In this document: piece after piece, positions 1 to 10,613 of the stretch | Layout of the letters: every line of letters starts with the position of its first letter | Numbering within the stretch: position 1 is the first letter of the stretch | NCBI RefSeq assembly: GCF_001294575.1 | Contig: NZ_CP012676.1 | Location: 2,046,001-2,110,000 of the forward strand | Reading direction: 5' to 3' | DNA length: 64,000 bases | Origin: Pseudomonas versuta | GTDB lineage: Bacteria > Pseudomonadota > Gammaproteobacteria > Pseudomonadales > Pseudomonadaceae | Notes under the pieces: generated by a model | Databases searched by the model: none | What the model saw: the letters and a program-made list of their open reading frames with translations, nothing else | Told to the model about the DNA's origin: nothing | Made by a program: the position numbers and the translations under genes

Positions 1-2037
1 ATCCCGGGGCGCTTCCCTACCCTGTTGATGATTGCCCTGTCAGTCATCATTTCGTGCCGTTACCTGTGGTGGCGCTACACCTCGACCCTGAACTGGAACG
101 ATTCGCTGGACCTGGTGTGCGGTCTTATTCTGCTGCTGGCAGAAACTTATTCCTGGCTGGTGCTGATCCTGGGTTACGTCCAGACCTCTTGGCCGCTCAA
201 TCGTAAACCGGCGCAATTGCCGCGCGATACCAGCCAATGGCCCACGGTCGACCTGTTGATCCCCACTTACAACGAAGAGCTCTCGGTTACCCGCGGCACC
301 GTGTATGCGGCACTGGGCATCGACTGGCCCAAGGACAAACTGCGTATTCATTTGCTCGATGACGGCAACCGCCCGAGTTTCAAATCGTTCGCCGAAGAAG
401 TGGGCATCAACTACATCGCCCGAACCGACAACCGCCACGCCAAGGCCGGCAACCTGAACCATGCCCTGACTCAGATTGACGGTGAACTGGTGGCGATTTT
501 TGACTGCGACCACATGCCCGCCCGCTCCTTCCTGCAATTGACCGTGGGCTGGTTCCTGCATGACCCCAAGCTGGCGCTGGTGCAGACACCGCACCACTTT
601 CTGTCGCCGGACCCGTTCGAGCGTAACCTCGGCACGTTCCGCAACCGCCCCAACGAAGGCGAGCTGTTTTACGGCTTGATCCAGGACGGTAACGATATGT
701 GGAACGCCGCGTTTTTCTGCGGCTCTTGCGCCATTGTCCGGCGTAGCGCGATCGACTCGATCGGTGGGTTCGCGGTCGAAACCGTGACCGAAGATGCCCA
801 CACCGCTCTGCGCCTGCATCGCAACGGCTGGAACTCGGCCTATTTGAGTATCCCGCAAGCGGCGGGCCTGGCCACGGAAAGCCTGTCGGCGCACATCGGC
901 CAGCGGATCCGCTGGGCACGTGGCATGGTGCAGATTTTCCGCACGGACAACCCGCTGTTCGGTAAAGGCCTGACGATCTTCCAGCGTATTTGCTACACCA
1001 ACGCCATGATGCACTTTCTGGTTGGGCTACCGCGAATCGTGTTCCTCACGGCGCCGCTGGCCTTTCTATTGCTTCACGCCTACATCATTTACGCCCCGGC
1101 GCTGATGATTCTGCTCTACGTATTGCCGCACATGATTCATGCCAGCCTGACCAACTCGCGGATGCAAGGCGCCTATCGCCAGACATTCTGGGGCGAGGTG
1201 TACGAGACCGTGCTGGCCTGGTACATCGCGCGGCCTACCACCGTCGCCCTGTTCAGCCCGTCCCGCGGCAAGTTCAACGTCACCGCCAAGGGCGGCATGA
1301 TGGAGGAGAACCAGTTCGACTGGCAGACCGCCAAACCGTATCTGGTGCTGTCGCTGCTTAACGTGGTCGGCCTGGGCTTTGCCGTATGGCGCCTGTTTTA
1401 CGGACCCAAGGATGAAATCTTCACTATTTTCGTCAGTGTGCTGTGGGTGATTTACAACCTGCTGATCATCGGTGCTGCCGTGGCGGTGGCCGCAGAAGTG
1501 CGCCAGGTGCGCCACACTCACCGCGTACAGACCCGCTTGCCGGGGGCGATCAAACTGAGCGACGGGCACAGCTACCCCTGCGAACTGGTGGACTACTCCG
1601 ACGGCGGGGTCGGGCTGCAACTCAGTCAACCCTTGCAATTGCCGGTCGGCACCCAGGTGTCGCTGATTCTGCAGCGCGGCAAACGCGAGTTTGTATTCCC
1701 CGGCAGCCTGACGCGCTCCAACGACATGTTTATGGGCTTGAGTTTCGCCCGGTTGGCGCCTGAACAAAAAATCGAGTTCGTGCAGTGCACCTTCGGCCGG
1801 GCCGATGCCTGGCTCGATCACAACAGCGGATTCGAAGCCGACAAGCCGATCCAGAGCCTCAGAGAGATTCTCGCTCTGGGCGCCAAAGGCTATTACCGCC
1901 TTTACCAATACCTGCCTGCCTGGGTGCGCACCATTGCGCGTCCGTTCATGCGAGTTCTTCAGTGGCTGGGCAGCTTTTTGCCGCGCATGCCCAAAGCGTC
2001 CACCCCTCTTATCTCCCGGCCGGTGAGCAGATCATGA
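1..2037 (+). CDS. bcsA: Cellulose synthase catalytic subunit BcsA (5' end outside window)
   Basis: Inner-membrane processive family 2 glycosyltransferase that polymerises UDP-glucose into beta-1,4-glucan and threads it across the membrane. The reading frame is open from base 1, so the N-terminus is missing. Visible signatures are the DDG of the GT-A fold (about nt 358-366), the DCD metal motif (nt 502-510), TED (nt 787-795) and QRIRW (nt 901-915), followed by several membrane segments. A C-terminal PilZ domain lies at about nt 1510-1790, with the DYSDGG motif, and implies activation by c-di-GMP. The stop overlaps the bcsB start in an ATGA junction, so the two are translationally coupled. It is the first visible gene of a bcsABZC operon. 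Confidence 0.97.
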   Translation: MPGRFPTLLMIALSVIISCRYLWWRYTSTLNWNDSLDLVCGLILLLAETYSWLVLILGYVQTSWPLNRKPAQLPRDTSQWPTVDLLIPTYNEELSVTRGTVYAALGIDWPKDKLRIHLLDDGNRPSFKSFAEEVGINYIARTDNRHAKAGNLNHALTQIDGELVAIFDCDHMPARSFLQLTVGWFLHDPKLALVQTPHHFLSPDPFERNLGTFRNRPNEGELFYGLIQDGNDMWNAAFFCGSCAIVRRSAIDSIGGFAVETVTEDAHTALRLHRNGWNSAYLSIPQAAGLATESLSAHIGQRIRWARGMVQIFRTDNPLFGKGLTIFQRICYTNAMMHFLVGLPRIVFLTAPLAFLLLHAYIIYAPALMILLYVLPHMIHASLTNSRMQGAYRQTFWGEVYETVLAWYIARPTTVALFSPSRGKFNVTAKGGMMEENQFDWQTAKPYLVLSLLNVVGLGFAVWRLFYGPKDEIFTIFVSVLWVIYNLLIIGAAVAVAAEVRQVRHTHRVQTRLPGAIKLSDGHSYPCELVDYSDGGVGLQLSQPLQLPVGTQVSLILQRGKREFVFPGSLTRSNDMFMGLSFARLAPEQKIEFVQCTFGRADAWLDHNSGFEADKPIQSLREILALGAKGYYRLYQYLPAWVRTIARPFMRVLQWLGSFLPRMPKASTPLISRPVSRS

Positions 2038-4355
2038 GTCGATTTTCCAAAAAAGCTTTTTTCACAAGCCTTGCGCTAATGACCTTTGCCTCACAGCTGA
2101 TGTCTGCACCGCTGCCATTACCGGGCAGCTCGCCTGCGCCAATGCCCAAGCCGCCCGTGGTGGACCCCAGCCAGCCTCTGCCAAGCTGGCCGGTGACCCG
2201 CACGTTTGAGCAACTGGGACGTGCCACAGACACTCTGCTGCTGGGCATCAACAGCTCGGAGCAAGTCGAGTTCACCCTGCGCCGCGACCGGATAGCCAGC
2301 GATGCAAGCCTGCAACTGGAATACACGCCTTCGCCATCGCTGATCCCGACCATTTCGCATATTCGGGTGTACCTCAATGACGTGCTGATGGGGGTATTGC
2401 CCATCGATAAAGATCAGCTGGGGCGCAAAACCACTCAGAAGATGGCCCTTGATCCGCGACTGATTTCGGACTTCAACCGGGTCCGCCTGGAGTTTGTCGG
2501 CCACTACACCGATATCTGCGAAGACCCTGCCAACAATACCCTGTGGGTCAATATCAGCCGCTCCAGCAGCATCACTCTGCAAGAGCAGGCGCTGAGCCTG
2601 ACCAACGACCTGGCGTTTTTCCCGCTGCCGTTCTTTGATCCGCGCAACAGCGGCAAACTCGAACTGCCGTTTGTGTTCGCTGCCAACCCGACCCTGGGCG
2701 AACAAAAAGCCGCCGCTATCCTGGCGTCGTATTTCGGTAGCCAGTCCAACTGGCGCGGGGCGAGTTTCCCGGTGCTCTACGATGCCCTGCCAAGCGTGCA
2801 GAACAAGGAAGCCACACAGCCCTCGGTAGTGTTCGCCACTAACGATCACCGCCCTGCGTTCATGAGCGACCTGGAAAAATTCCCGGCCGTGACGGCCCCT
2901 GTGGTCGAATTGATCGACCACCCGGATGCGCCTTACAGCAAAATCCTGCTGGTCATGGGTCGAAACGAAGAAGACCTGGCCGTCGCTGCCAAGGCGCTCG
3001 CCCTGGGCGGCAACCTGCTGCGTGGATCGCGCGTGACCATCGACAAGGTCGAAGAACTGCAGCCACGCAAACCCTACGATGCCCCGGCCTGGATGCGTAC
3101 GGACCGCCCGGTGCGCTTTGCCGAGCTGATTACCTACCCTCAGCAGCTACAAGTCAGCGGGCTGCAACCGCGCCCGATCACCCTGGATGTGAACCTGCCG
3201 CCCGATCTTTTTGTGTGGCGCAACCAGGGCATTCCGCTGCGCACCCAATACCGTTACACCGCACCTTCGGCCAATGATGATTCGCGCCTGAACATCAGCC
3301 TCAACGAACAGTTCATCACCAGTTTGCCGTTGCTGCGCAAAGACACCAGCAGCCTTGAAGAACTGCGCCTGGCGGTGCTGTCCAACGACACGGCCAATGC
3401 CAACGACAAGTTGGTCGTACCGTCGCTTAAAATCGGTGACCGCAACCGCCTGCGCTTCGACTTCAACTTCGCCAGTACCGTGGGCAGCGCCCAGCGTGAT
3501 CGTTGCCAGACCATCCTGCCGGCCAATACCCAGGCCATCATCGATGAAGACTCAACCATCGACCTGTCCGGCTATCACCACTACATCAGCATGCCTGACC
3601 TCAAGGCCTTCGCCCGCAGCGGCTTCCCGTTCAGCCGCATGGCCGACATGTCGGAGTCGATCGTGGTGGTTCCGGCCACAACCTCGCCGACCCAAATCAG
3701 CACACTGCTGGAAGCCGTAGCGGGGATTTCTGCACGCTCGGGCTATCCGGCCTTTGGTTTACGCCTGACGAATGACTGGCAGGCGGCCTCCAAAGAAGAC
3801 GCTGACTTGCTGTTACTGGGGCAAATGGCTCCGGACATGCGCGATAACCCCGACCTGAGTCTTCTGCTGCAACGCCAGCGCGACATGCTGGTACAGCCTT
3901 ACGGCAACACGGCACTTGATGCCAATAATCGCCGCGGCCCTTCGACTGATGAGCGCAGCACGCCGGCAAACCGCACCGAGGTCACGGCACAGGCGCCGAT
4001 TGCCGCCATTTTGGGCATGCAGTCACCTCACCATAACCAGCGCAGCATCGTCGCGTTGCTGGGTAATGACGACGCCGACTACAACCTGCTGCGTGAAGCC
4101 ATTAGCGACAGCGGCAAAATGGATGCCGTGTCAGGCTCTGTTGCCCTGATTCGCAGCAGTGGGGTGTATAGCCAGCTGGTGGGTGACCAGTACTACGTGG
4201 GCAACCTGCCGTGGTTCCTGCTGCTGTGGTATCAACTGTCGGAGCATCCGGTGTTGCTGGCGGTCCTGGCGGTCATCAGCGTACTGCTCACCGCTTTCTT
4301 GCTGTGGCGTGCCCTGAGCTGGGCGGCCAACCGTCGTCTGCACAAGGATGACTAA
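2034..4355 (+). CDS. bcsB: Cellulose synthase periplasmic subunit BcsB
   Basis: 773-residue periplasmic partner of BcsA that guides the nascent glucan and anchors to the inner membrane. The ATG at 2034 overlaps the bcsA stop by four bases and is followed by a signal peptide ending near residue 24 (MSAPLPLPG region). The reading frame is open further upstream, but that extension lies inside bcsA and is not part of the protein. Most of the chain is the BcsB periplasmic domain. A single hydrophobic helix near the C-terminus (about residues 735-760) ends in a basic cytoplasmic tail, as expected for the membrane anchor that packs against BcsA. It overlaps bcsZ by eight bases. Confidence 0.95.
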   Translation: MSRFSKKAFFTSLALMTFASQLMSAPLPLPGSSPAPMPKPPVVDPSQPLPSWPVTRTFEQLGRATDTLLLGINSSEQVEFTLRRDRIASDASLQLEYTPSPSLIPTISHIRVYLNDVLMGVLPIDKDQLGRKTTQKMALDPRLISDFNRVRLEFVGHYTDICEDPANNTLWVNISRSSSITLQEQALSLTNDLAFFPLPFFDPRNSGKLELPFVFAANPTLGEQKAAAILASYFGSQSNWRGASFPVLYDALPSVQNKEATQPSVVFATNDHRPAFMSDLEKFPAVTAPVVELIDHPDAPYSKILLVMGRNEEDLAVAAKALALGGNLLRGSRVTIDKVEELQPRKPYDAPAWMRTDRPVRFAELITYPQQLQVSGLQPRPITLDVNLPPDLFVWRNQGIPLRTQYRYTAPSANDDSRLNISLNEQFITSLPLLRKDTSSLEELRLAVLSNDTANANDKLVVPSLKIGDRNRLRFDFNFASTVGSAQRDRCQTILPANTQAIIDEDSTIDLSGYHHYISMPDLKAFARSGFPFSRMADMSESIVVVPATTSPTQISTLLEAVAGISARSGYPAFGLRLTNDWQAASKEDADLLLLGQMAPDMRDNPDLSLLLQRQRDMLVQPYGNTALDANNRRGPSTDERSTPANRTEVTAQAPIAAILGMQSPHHNQRSIVALLGNDDADYNLLREAISDSGKMDAVSGSVALIRSSGVYSQLVGDQYYVGNLPWFLLLWYQLSEHPVLLAVLAVISVLLTAFLLWRALSWAANRRLHKDD

Positions 4356-5472
4356 AGCCATGCGACGTGTTGCAGCACTTGCACTGTCCGTAACCCTGGG
4401 GTCTTTGCCCCAGGTGGCGAGCGCTGCAGCCTGTGACTGGCCCGCCTGGGACAGTTACAAGAAGGCCATGATGAGTCCCGACGGGCGCATTATCGATCGC
4501 TCGTCGGCGCAGATGATTACCACCTCTGAAGGGCAAAGCTACGGGCTGTTTTTTGCCCTGGTCGGTAATGACCCGAACAGCTTTGCGAAAATACTGGCCT
4601 GGACGCGCAACAATCTGGCCGGGGGTGATCTTGATATGCACCTGCCCGCCTGGCAGTGGGGGCGTTCCAAGGCCGGTAACTGGCAAATACTCGATAGCAA
4701 CAACGCGAGTGATGCTGACCTGTGGATCGCCTACAGCCTGCTGGAAGCCGGCAGGCTGTGGCAGTGGCCGGCTTATGTCGCGCAAGGGCAAAACATGCTC
4801 TGGCGCAGCGCCGCACAAAGCCTGCGCAAGTTGCCCGGGCTGGGCTTGATGCTGTTGCCCGGAGATGCCGGGTTTGACAGCGCTCAGGGCTGGCGCCTGA
4901 ACCCCAGTTATATGCCGCCGCAACTGCTGGCCCGCTTTGCACAAATCTCACCGGTGTGGGCCGAGCTTGCGAGCAATCAGCAACGCCTGCTGCTCGAAGG
5001 TTCGCCCAAAGGTTTTGCCCCGGACTGGCTACTGTGGAAAACCGATGGCGGCTGGGCTACGGACACCAAGGAGGGCAGCGCGGGTGACTACGATGCGATC
5101 CGCGTCTACCTGTGGGTCGGCATGCTGGCTCAGGACGCGGCCAATCGCCAAGCCCTGCAACAACACTTTGCACCCATGGTCAAACTGACCCGAACCCTGG
5201 GTTACCCGCCAGAGAGTGTAGATGCCCTAACCGGCACCTACACCGGCACCGGCCCTGTGGGCTTCTCTGGCGCCCTGCTGCCGCTGCTCGCCAGCGCCGA
5301 CTCCCCGGCGCTGGCGGTCCAGCAGGCACGCGTGCAACAGGAGCCGCCCGCAGCGGATGCTTATTACAACCAGTCGTTGCTGCTGTTCGGCCAGGGCTGG
5401 GATCAACAACGCTATCGCTTTGACAAGGATGGTCGGCTCAGTCCAGCGTGGGCGAATACATGCAAAAATTAA
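4348..5472 (+). CDS. bcsZ: Periplasmic endo-1,4-beta-glucanase BcsZ (GH8)
   Basis: 374-residue glycoside hydrolase family 8 cellulase that trims or edits cellulose in the periplasm during export. A signal peptide runs to about residue 27 (cleavage near VASA/AA). The catalytic acid is likely Glu61 in the TTSEGQSYG motif and the base Asp249 in GDYDAIR; their spacing (188 residues) matches my memory of the E. coli pair Glu55/Asp243. ATG 4348 overlaps bcsB; a second in-frame ATG at 4360 is an alternative start and would also give a proper signal peptide. It overlaps bcsC by 13 bases. Confidence 0.95.
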   Translation: MTKAMRRVAALALSVTLGSLPQVASAAACDWPAWDSYKKAMMSPDGRIIDRSSAQMITTSEGQSYGLFFALVGNDPNSFAKILAWTRNNLAGGDLDMHLPAWQWGRSKAGNWQILDSNNASDADLWIAYSLLEAGRLWQWPAYVAQGQNMLWRSAAQSLRKLPGLGLMLLPGDAGFDSAQGWRLNPSYMPPQLLARFAQISPVWAELASNQQRLLLEGSPKGFAPDWLLWKTDGGWATDTKEGSAGDYDAIRVYLWVGMLAQDAANRQALQQHFAPMVKLTRTLGYPPESVDALTGTYTGTGPVGFSGALLPLLASADSPALAVQQARVQQEPPAADAYYNQSLLLFGQGWDQQRYRFDKDGRLSPAWANTCKN

Positions 5473-8400
5473 CGACATTGGCATTTTTGCTCGGCGGCTT
5501 GTCCACTGTGGCCCTGGCCCAACCGGTCAACGTGCAGGACCAGCAGCAGTGGTTGCTGGAGCAAGTACGTATCGGTGAAGCCTTGTACCGCGAAGATCTG
5601 GTACGCGACTCACTGGCGCGCCTGAGCCTGATCGCTCCGAACAATCCGCAGGCGCTCGTCGCCTCGATCCGCCAGGCGTTGCTGGACAAAAATCCGGGGC
5701 TGGCAAACCAGCGCCTCGCGCAATTACAAGCCGTCGCTCCCGATTCTGCAGCACTGCGCCAGGCCCAGAGCCTGATGAAACTGCAAGACCCGCAAAGCCA
5801 GAAGGCCCTGCAGCAGGCCCGCCTGTTTGCCGCCGCAGGCAGACCGGACGAAGCCGCCGCGATTTTCGAGCAACTGTTCGGCAATGACCCTCCGGATTTC
5901 AACACATCCCTTGAATACCTGCGCATTCGCAGCAACATCGTCGGCCAGCGGCCCAAGGTGATCGAGCAACTGCGGGCGCTGGACAGCCAGTACCCGGGTA
6001 ACGTCGGCTTGCGCCAGACCCTGGCTGATTTGCTGTTCAGGGAGAAACGGGCCCCCGAAGCGCTCGTGGTGCTGCATCAGCTGTCAACCGACCCGCTGGC
6101 CAGCAACGCAGCGGCCGAACGCGAATACCAGTACCTCAACACCCTGCCTGTTGATCGCTCCACTGCCCAGGCCTGGCAGGCTTTTGTGGGCCGCTACCCG
6201 ACCTCGCCACTGCTTGGCGAAGCCAACAAAAATCTGCAGACCCAACAGCACTTGCTCGGTGATCCGGCATGGCTGGCCGGCGCCCAGGGCAAGCAGATGA
6301 TTGATCAGTCGCGCAACCCTGTGGCGGCTGAAGGTCTGTTACGCCGTGCACTCAAGCAATACCCCGATGACCCGACCCTTTACGGAGCACTGGGCATGGC
6401 CCTGTTTCGTCAAGGCCGCTACCAAGAGTCCAGCGCCAATTTCGCCACCGCCCGAACCAAGGATCAAGACACTTCCAATATCAGTAAATGGCAAGACCTG
6501 ATGGATGCCAGCCGCTATCGGATGCTGCTCAGCCAGGGCGACAAGGCGCTGGAGCAAAACAATTTTGCCCTGGCACGCAATGCCTACCAGCAAGCACGCA
6601 AAGCCAAACCCGGGGACGCCGACCCGCTGATCGGGCTTGCAGGGGTTGCCCGCGGTGAGCACGACGATATCCAGGCTGAAGCCTTGCTGTTGCAGGCCCG
6701 CCGGCTGGAGCCGGGCAATGGTGGCGCCGTGCGCGGTCTGGTGCGCCTGTACACCGCGCAATCACCGGACAAGGCCAAAGCCTTCCTCAATAGCCTGCCC
6801 CCTGCCAGTCAAAAGGAATATGCCGGGTTGCGCCAAAGCATGGAGCTGGACGCGCTCAACCGTCAGGCCGATGCCGCCAGCGCGCACAAGGACTGGCCAC
6901 AGGTGGTTGCACTGCTGAGCAAGATTCGCAGTTTGACCCCCGACGAGCCCTGGCTGACCTATCGCCTGGCCAATGCCCAGCGCGAAATCAATCAACCGGG
7001 CGCAGCCGACGACAGCTTCAAACAGCTCATGCAACGCCAAGGCAAAAATCCGGAGGCGCTGTACGCATATGCGCTTTACCTCTCGAGTACCGACCGGGAT
7101 GCCAGTGCCCTTAGCACTCTGGAACAGTTGCCCAGGGCGCAATGGACTGATGCCATGCGCGAACTCGATGCACGCTTGCAGCGCAACGTGCTGGTCGCCC
7201 GGGCCGACAGCCTGCGTGCAGCCGGACAAGAGCCCCAGGCAGTTGCCTTGCTGATGCAAAACCCCGACAGCGATGACTTGATGACCGTTGCCAGATGGGA
7301 CCAGGAGCGCGGTGACGTTGCCCGGGCGCAAACCCTGTACGCGCAGGTGCTGACAAAAGAGCCTGACAACACTAACGCCCGGTTGGGGCAAATCGAAACC
7401 TTGATTGCCAGCAAGCAACTGCCAGCGGCACGCCAGCTGTTGGCACAGTTCAAGCCGGCCCCGGGGGTGGTTCTGACTCCGGCGCAACAACGGCGGGTGG
7501 CCAATGCCTGGACCGATGTGGGGGAACCCGACAAGGCCAGAGCCATGTATGCCGAACTGCTCAAAACACCCCAGGCCGACCCGCTGATGTACCGCGATGC
7601 GGCACGCTTGATCTCCGCTACCGAACCTCAGCAAGCCCTGGACTACTACGCCAAAAGCATGGCCGGGGCCGGGCTGCTGGCACCAGAACAGGCCAGCCCG
7701 CGGGACGATCGCGCCATGACCATGGCCAGTCGTGAAAAAGATGATGACCAATGGCTGGCGCGCAGCCTGCGCAGTGATGTGGATGAACTGTACCAGCGGC
7801 AAAACCCGACGCTGCATCTGTACACCGATTATGGCTGGCGCTCGGATAACGCCTCGCAGGGCACCTCTGACACCGATACCCGGACCACCATCCTGCAACT
7901 GGATTTGCCGGTCGCCGATGGCACCGGCTTTATGCGGGCCGAGCAAATCAACATGGATGCAGGGGCTTTCAAAGCCGACCCGGACGGCCTCGTGCGTGAG
8001 AATTACGGCACCTGCGGGGTTGCCGTAAGACGCAAGGGTACGACCGGGCCGGACTTCTCGGGTTGTGAGGACCGCTCGCAATCGGCCAACGGCACGATGA
8101 TGGCAACCGGCTGGAAGAACGAAACGTGGAACGTTGATATCGGCCGCACACCGGATACGTTCAAAGTGCCTAATTGGCTGGGCGGCGTGGCATACAACAG
8201 CAAGATCGGCTCAGTGGGCTGGACTCTGACCGGATCGCGTCGGCCTTTGAGCAACTCGATCCTGTCGTATTCCGGTGCGACCGACCCGAATACGGGCGTT
8301 ACCTGGGGGGGTGTGACCTCCAACGGCGTAACCCTGAGCCTGAGCCACGACGAAGGTGGTGTGGACGGTGTGTGGGCGAGTCTTGGGCAGCACTGGCTGG

Positions 8401-8990
8401 TGGGCAAAAATGTCGAGGACAACCACAAGAACACCGCCATGGCGGGCTACTACTATCGCCTGGTCGAGCGCGCCGATGAACGCATGCGCACCGGTCTGAC
8501 CGTGATGTACTGGAGCTACGACAAAGACCTGAGCGAATACACCCTGGGCCAGGGCGGGTATTACAGTCCCCAGCAATACTTCTCCATTGGCGTACCACTC
8601 AACTATGCCTTTCGTACGCCAAATTGGTCGGTATCCCTGGAAAGCTCGGTGGGTTGGTCGTACGCACAAACCAAGTCCAACGACCTCTACCCTCTGAGCG
8701 GGCTGAACGACAAGATTCTGCACGCGGTCGATCAGGCTGGCTACGAGCTGTCGGAAGGGTTGGGGCAGACGTCGGGGGGCAATAGCAATGGCATCGGCAT
8801 TCGCCTGCAAGGGCTGGTAGAACGCAGGCTGACGGACAATCTGGTGCTGGGCGGTGGCTTGCTCTATCAACACAGTGAAGGCTACGCGCCAAGCCGGGCC
8901 ATGCTCTACCTGCGGTATACGTTTGATACCTGGCAAGGCAACCTGCCGATGCCGGTACAACCGTTGATTCCGTACGCGGACTTCAGGTAG
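5460..8990 (+). CDS. bcsC: Cellulose export TPR/outer-membrane protein BcsC
   Basis: About 1176-residue protein that carries glucan across the periplasm and outer membrane. A signal peptide (cleavage after TVALA) is followed by a long array of TPR helices to about residue 750 and then the BCSC C-terminal beta-barrel domain to the end, rich in aromatic, alternating strands. The ATG at 5460 is preferred over an upstream in-frame GTG at 5448 because it begins directly with the signal peptide. It overlaps bcsZ and closes the operon: no wssF-I type acetylation genes follow, so the product would be unmodified cellulose unless modifiers lie elsewhere. Confidence 0.95.
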   Translation: MQKLTTLAFLLGGLSTVALAQPVNVQDQQQWLLEQVRIGEALYREDLVRDSLARLSLIAPNNPQALVASIRQALLDKNPGLANQRLAQLQAVAPDSAALRQAQSLMKLQDPQSQKALQQARLFAAAGRPDEAAAIFEQLFGNDPPDFNTSLEYLRIRSNIVGQRPKVIEQLRALDSQYPGNVGLRQTLADLLFREKRAPEALVVLHQLSTDPLASNAAAEREYQYLNTLPVDRSTAQAWQAFVGRYPTSPLLGEANKNLQTQQHLLGDPAWLAGAQGKQMIDQSRNPVAAEGLLRRALKQYPDDPTLYGALGMALFRQGRYQESSANFATARTKDQDTSNISKWQDLMDASRYRMLLSQGDKALEQNNFALARNAYQQARKAKPGDADPLIGLAGVARGEHDDIQAEALLLQARRLEPGNGGAVRGLVRLYTAQSPDKAKAFLNSLPPASQKEYAGLRQSMELDALNRQADAASAHKDWPQVVALLSKIRSLTPDEPWLTYRLANAQREINQPGAADDSFKQLMQRQGKNPEALYAYALYLSSTDRDASALSTLEQLPRAQWTDAMRELDARLQRNVLVARADSLRAAGQEPQAVALLMQNPDSDDLMTVARWDQERGDVARAQTLYAQVLTKEPDNTNARLGQIETLIASKQLPAARQLLAQFKPAPGVVLTPAQQRRVANAWTDVGEPDKARAMYAELLKTPQADPLMYRDAARLISATEPQQALDYYAKSMAGAGLLAPEQASPRDDRAMTMASREKDDDQWLARSLRSDVDELYQRQNPTLHLYTDYGWRSDNASQGTSDTDTRTTILQLDLPVADGTGFMRAEQINMDAGAFKADPDGLVRENYGTCGVAVRRKGTTGPDFSGCEDRSQSANGTMMATGWKNETWNVDIGRTPDTFKVPNWLGGVAYNSKIGSVGWTLTGSRRPLSNSILSYSGATDPNTGVTWGGVTSNGVTLSLSHDEGGVDGVWASLGQHWLVGKNVEDNHKNTAMAGYYYRLVERADERMRTGLTVMYWSYDKDLSEYTLGQGGYYSPQQYFSIGVPLNYAFRTPNWSVSLESSVGWSYAQTKSNDLYPLSGLNDKILHAVDQAGYELSEGLGQTSGGNSNGIGIRLQGLVERRLTDNLVLGGGLLYQHSEGYAPSRAMLYLRYTFDTWQGNLPMPVQPLIPYADFR

Positions 8991-9012
8991 CCGTAGCAGG
9001 CTTTGCCCTGAT

Positions 9013-9103
9013 CCTGCGGGAGCCGGCTTGCCGGCGATGCTGTAGCCCCGGTCATTCTTGAGCACCGGGTCGATAGCATCGCGAGCAAGCTCGCTCCTAC
9101 AGG
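9013..9103. repeat. REPIN: two inverted REP sequences
   Basis: Two related REP-like units face each other: one at 9013-9042 (core GAGCCGGCTTGCCGGCGATG) and one at 9073-9103 read on the minus strand (core GAGCGAGCTTGCTCGCGATG). Each is an imperfect palindrome of the type scattered through Pseudomonas intergenic regions. The pair sits between the convergent ends of bcsC and gor and may stop transcription or stabilise the mRNA ends. Confidence 0.85.
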
Positions 9104-9123
9104 TTGGGAGTTGAACCCGGCTG

Positions 9124-10482
9124 TTAACCCTTGACCGGTGTGCGCATGGTCACGAACTCTTCGGCAGCCGTCGGGTGCACGCCGATGGTTTCGTCGAAAT
9201 GCTGCTTGGTCGCTCCCGCTTTCAAGGCAATCGCCAGCCCCTGCACAATTTCCCCGGCCTCAGGTCCGACCATGTGACAGCCCAGCACTTTGTCAGTGTC
9301 GGCATCTACCACCAGCTTCATCAATGTGCGCTCCTGACACTCGGTGAGGGTCAGCTTCATCGGCCGGAAGCTGCTCTCGAAGATTTGTACCTTATGCCCT
9401 TCTTCGATGGCTTGCTCTTCGCTCAGGCCCACTGTGCCGATATTCGGCAAGCTGAATACTGCCGTCGGGATCATCCTGTAGTCCACCGCACGGTACTGCT
9501 CAGGCTTGAACAGGCGGCGGGCAACAGCCATGCCTTCAGCCAGCGCAACCGGCGTCAGTTGTACCCGGCCAATCACGTCGCCAATCGCCAGAATCGAAGG
9601 TTCGGCGCTTTGATAAAGGTCGTCGACCTCAACGAAGCCGCGTTTGTCGAGTTTGACCGCGGTGTTCTCCAGCCCTAGGTTATCCAGCATCGGACGACGC
9701 CCGGTGGCGTAGAACACACAATCGGTGATCAGCTCGCGCCCATCCTTGAGGGTGGCTTTCAAGCTGCCATCGGCCTGCTTGTCGATACGCGCAATATCGG
9801 CGTTGAATTGCACGTCCATCCCGCGCTTGAGCAACTCTTCGTGCAGGTGCTTGCGCACCGCCCCGTCGAAGCCGCGCAAGAACATCTCACCGCGATACAA
9901 CAATGAGGTCTGGGCGCCAAGCCCGTGGAAAATCCCGGCGAACTCCACCGCAATGTAACCACCCCCTACCACCAGCACGCGCTTTGGCAGCTCTTTGAGA
10001 AAGAACGCCTCGTTGGAGCTGATCGCGTGTTCGTGGCCCGGGATCTCAGGAATCTGCGGCCAGCCGCCAGTAGCGATCAATATGTGTTTGGCCGTGTAGC
10101 GCTGGCCATTGACCTCCACTTCGTTGGCACCGGTCAGTTTGGCGTGACCTTCCATCAAGGTGACGCCACTGTTGACCAGCAAGTTGCGGTAGATGCCATT
10201 GAGACGATGAATTTCACGGTCCTTGTTGGCGATCAGGGTTGGCCAGTCAAAGTTCGCTTCCCCCAGACTCCAGCCAAACCCTGAGGCCTGTTCGAAGTCG
10301 TCGGCAAAATGTGCACCGTAGACCAGCAATTTCTTGGGTACACAGCCGACGTTAACGCACGTCCCGCCCAAATAGCGGCTTTCGGCGACCGCAACTTTCG
10401 CGCCGAAACCTGCAGCAAAACGGGCCGCACGCACACCGCCGGATCCCGCACCAATTACAAACAAATCAAATTCGTAGGCCAT
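9124..10482 (-). CDS. gor: Glutathione-disulfide reductase
   Basis: 452-residue cytoplasmic flavoenzyme that reduces GSSG with NADPH. The N-terminal FAD-binding motif GAGSGG (residues 11-16) precedes the redox-active disulfide Cys42/Cys47 (GGTCVNVGC). A second nucleotide-binding motif, [11 protein letters not shown], binds NADPH, and the C-terminal HPTAAEE (His436, Glu441) completes the active site across the dimer. The length fits the family. It lies downstream of galU on the same strand, but the galU terminator separates the two. Confidence 0.95.
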   Translation of the reverse strand: MAYEFDLFVIGAGSGGVRAARFAAGFGAKVAVAESRYLGGTCVNVGCVPKKLLVYGAHFADDFEQASGFGWSLGEANFDWPTLIANKDREIHRLNGIYRNLLVNSGVTLMEGHAKLTGANEVEVNGQRYTAKHILIATGGWPQIPEIPGHEHAISSNEAFFLKELPKRVLVVGGGYIAVEFAGIFHGLGAQTSLLYRGEMFLRGFDGAVRKHLHEELLKRGMDVQFNADIARIDKQADGSLKATLKDGRELITDCVFYATGRRPMLDNLGLENTAVKLDKRGFVEVDDLYQSAEPSILAIGDVIGRVQLTPVALAEGMAVARRLFKPEQYRAVDYRMIPTAVFSLPNIGTVGLSEEQAIEEGHKVQIFESSFRPMKLTLTECQERTLMKLVVDADTDKVLGCHMVGPEAGEIVQGLAIALKAGATKQHFDETIGVHPTAAEEFVTMRTPVKG

Positions 10483-10561
10483 TTCTATCTCCTGGGCAGG
10501 CCATCAGCATAATCAGTTAAACGCGATTGACCAGCACCGGTGTAGCCGAATGTGAAAAAAC

Positions 10562-10586
10562 GAAAAAGCCACCCGCAGGTGGCTTT
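10562..10586 (-). terminator. Rho-independent terminator after galU
   Basis: The stem AAGCCACC/GGTGGCTT around a CGCA loop lies 28 bases past the galU stop. Read on the minus strand, a run of five T follows the hairpin. Confidence 0.85.
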
Positions 10587-10613
10587 ATCTTGAAACTTTA
10601 CAGACTGGGGCTA

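Noticed and set aside
6762..8081. 439-residue minus-strand frame inside bcsC
   Set aside because: It arises from GC-rich codon use of bcsC; no family features and no ribosome site.
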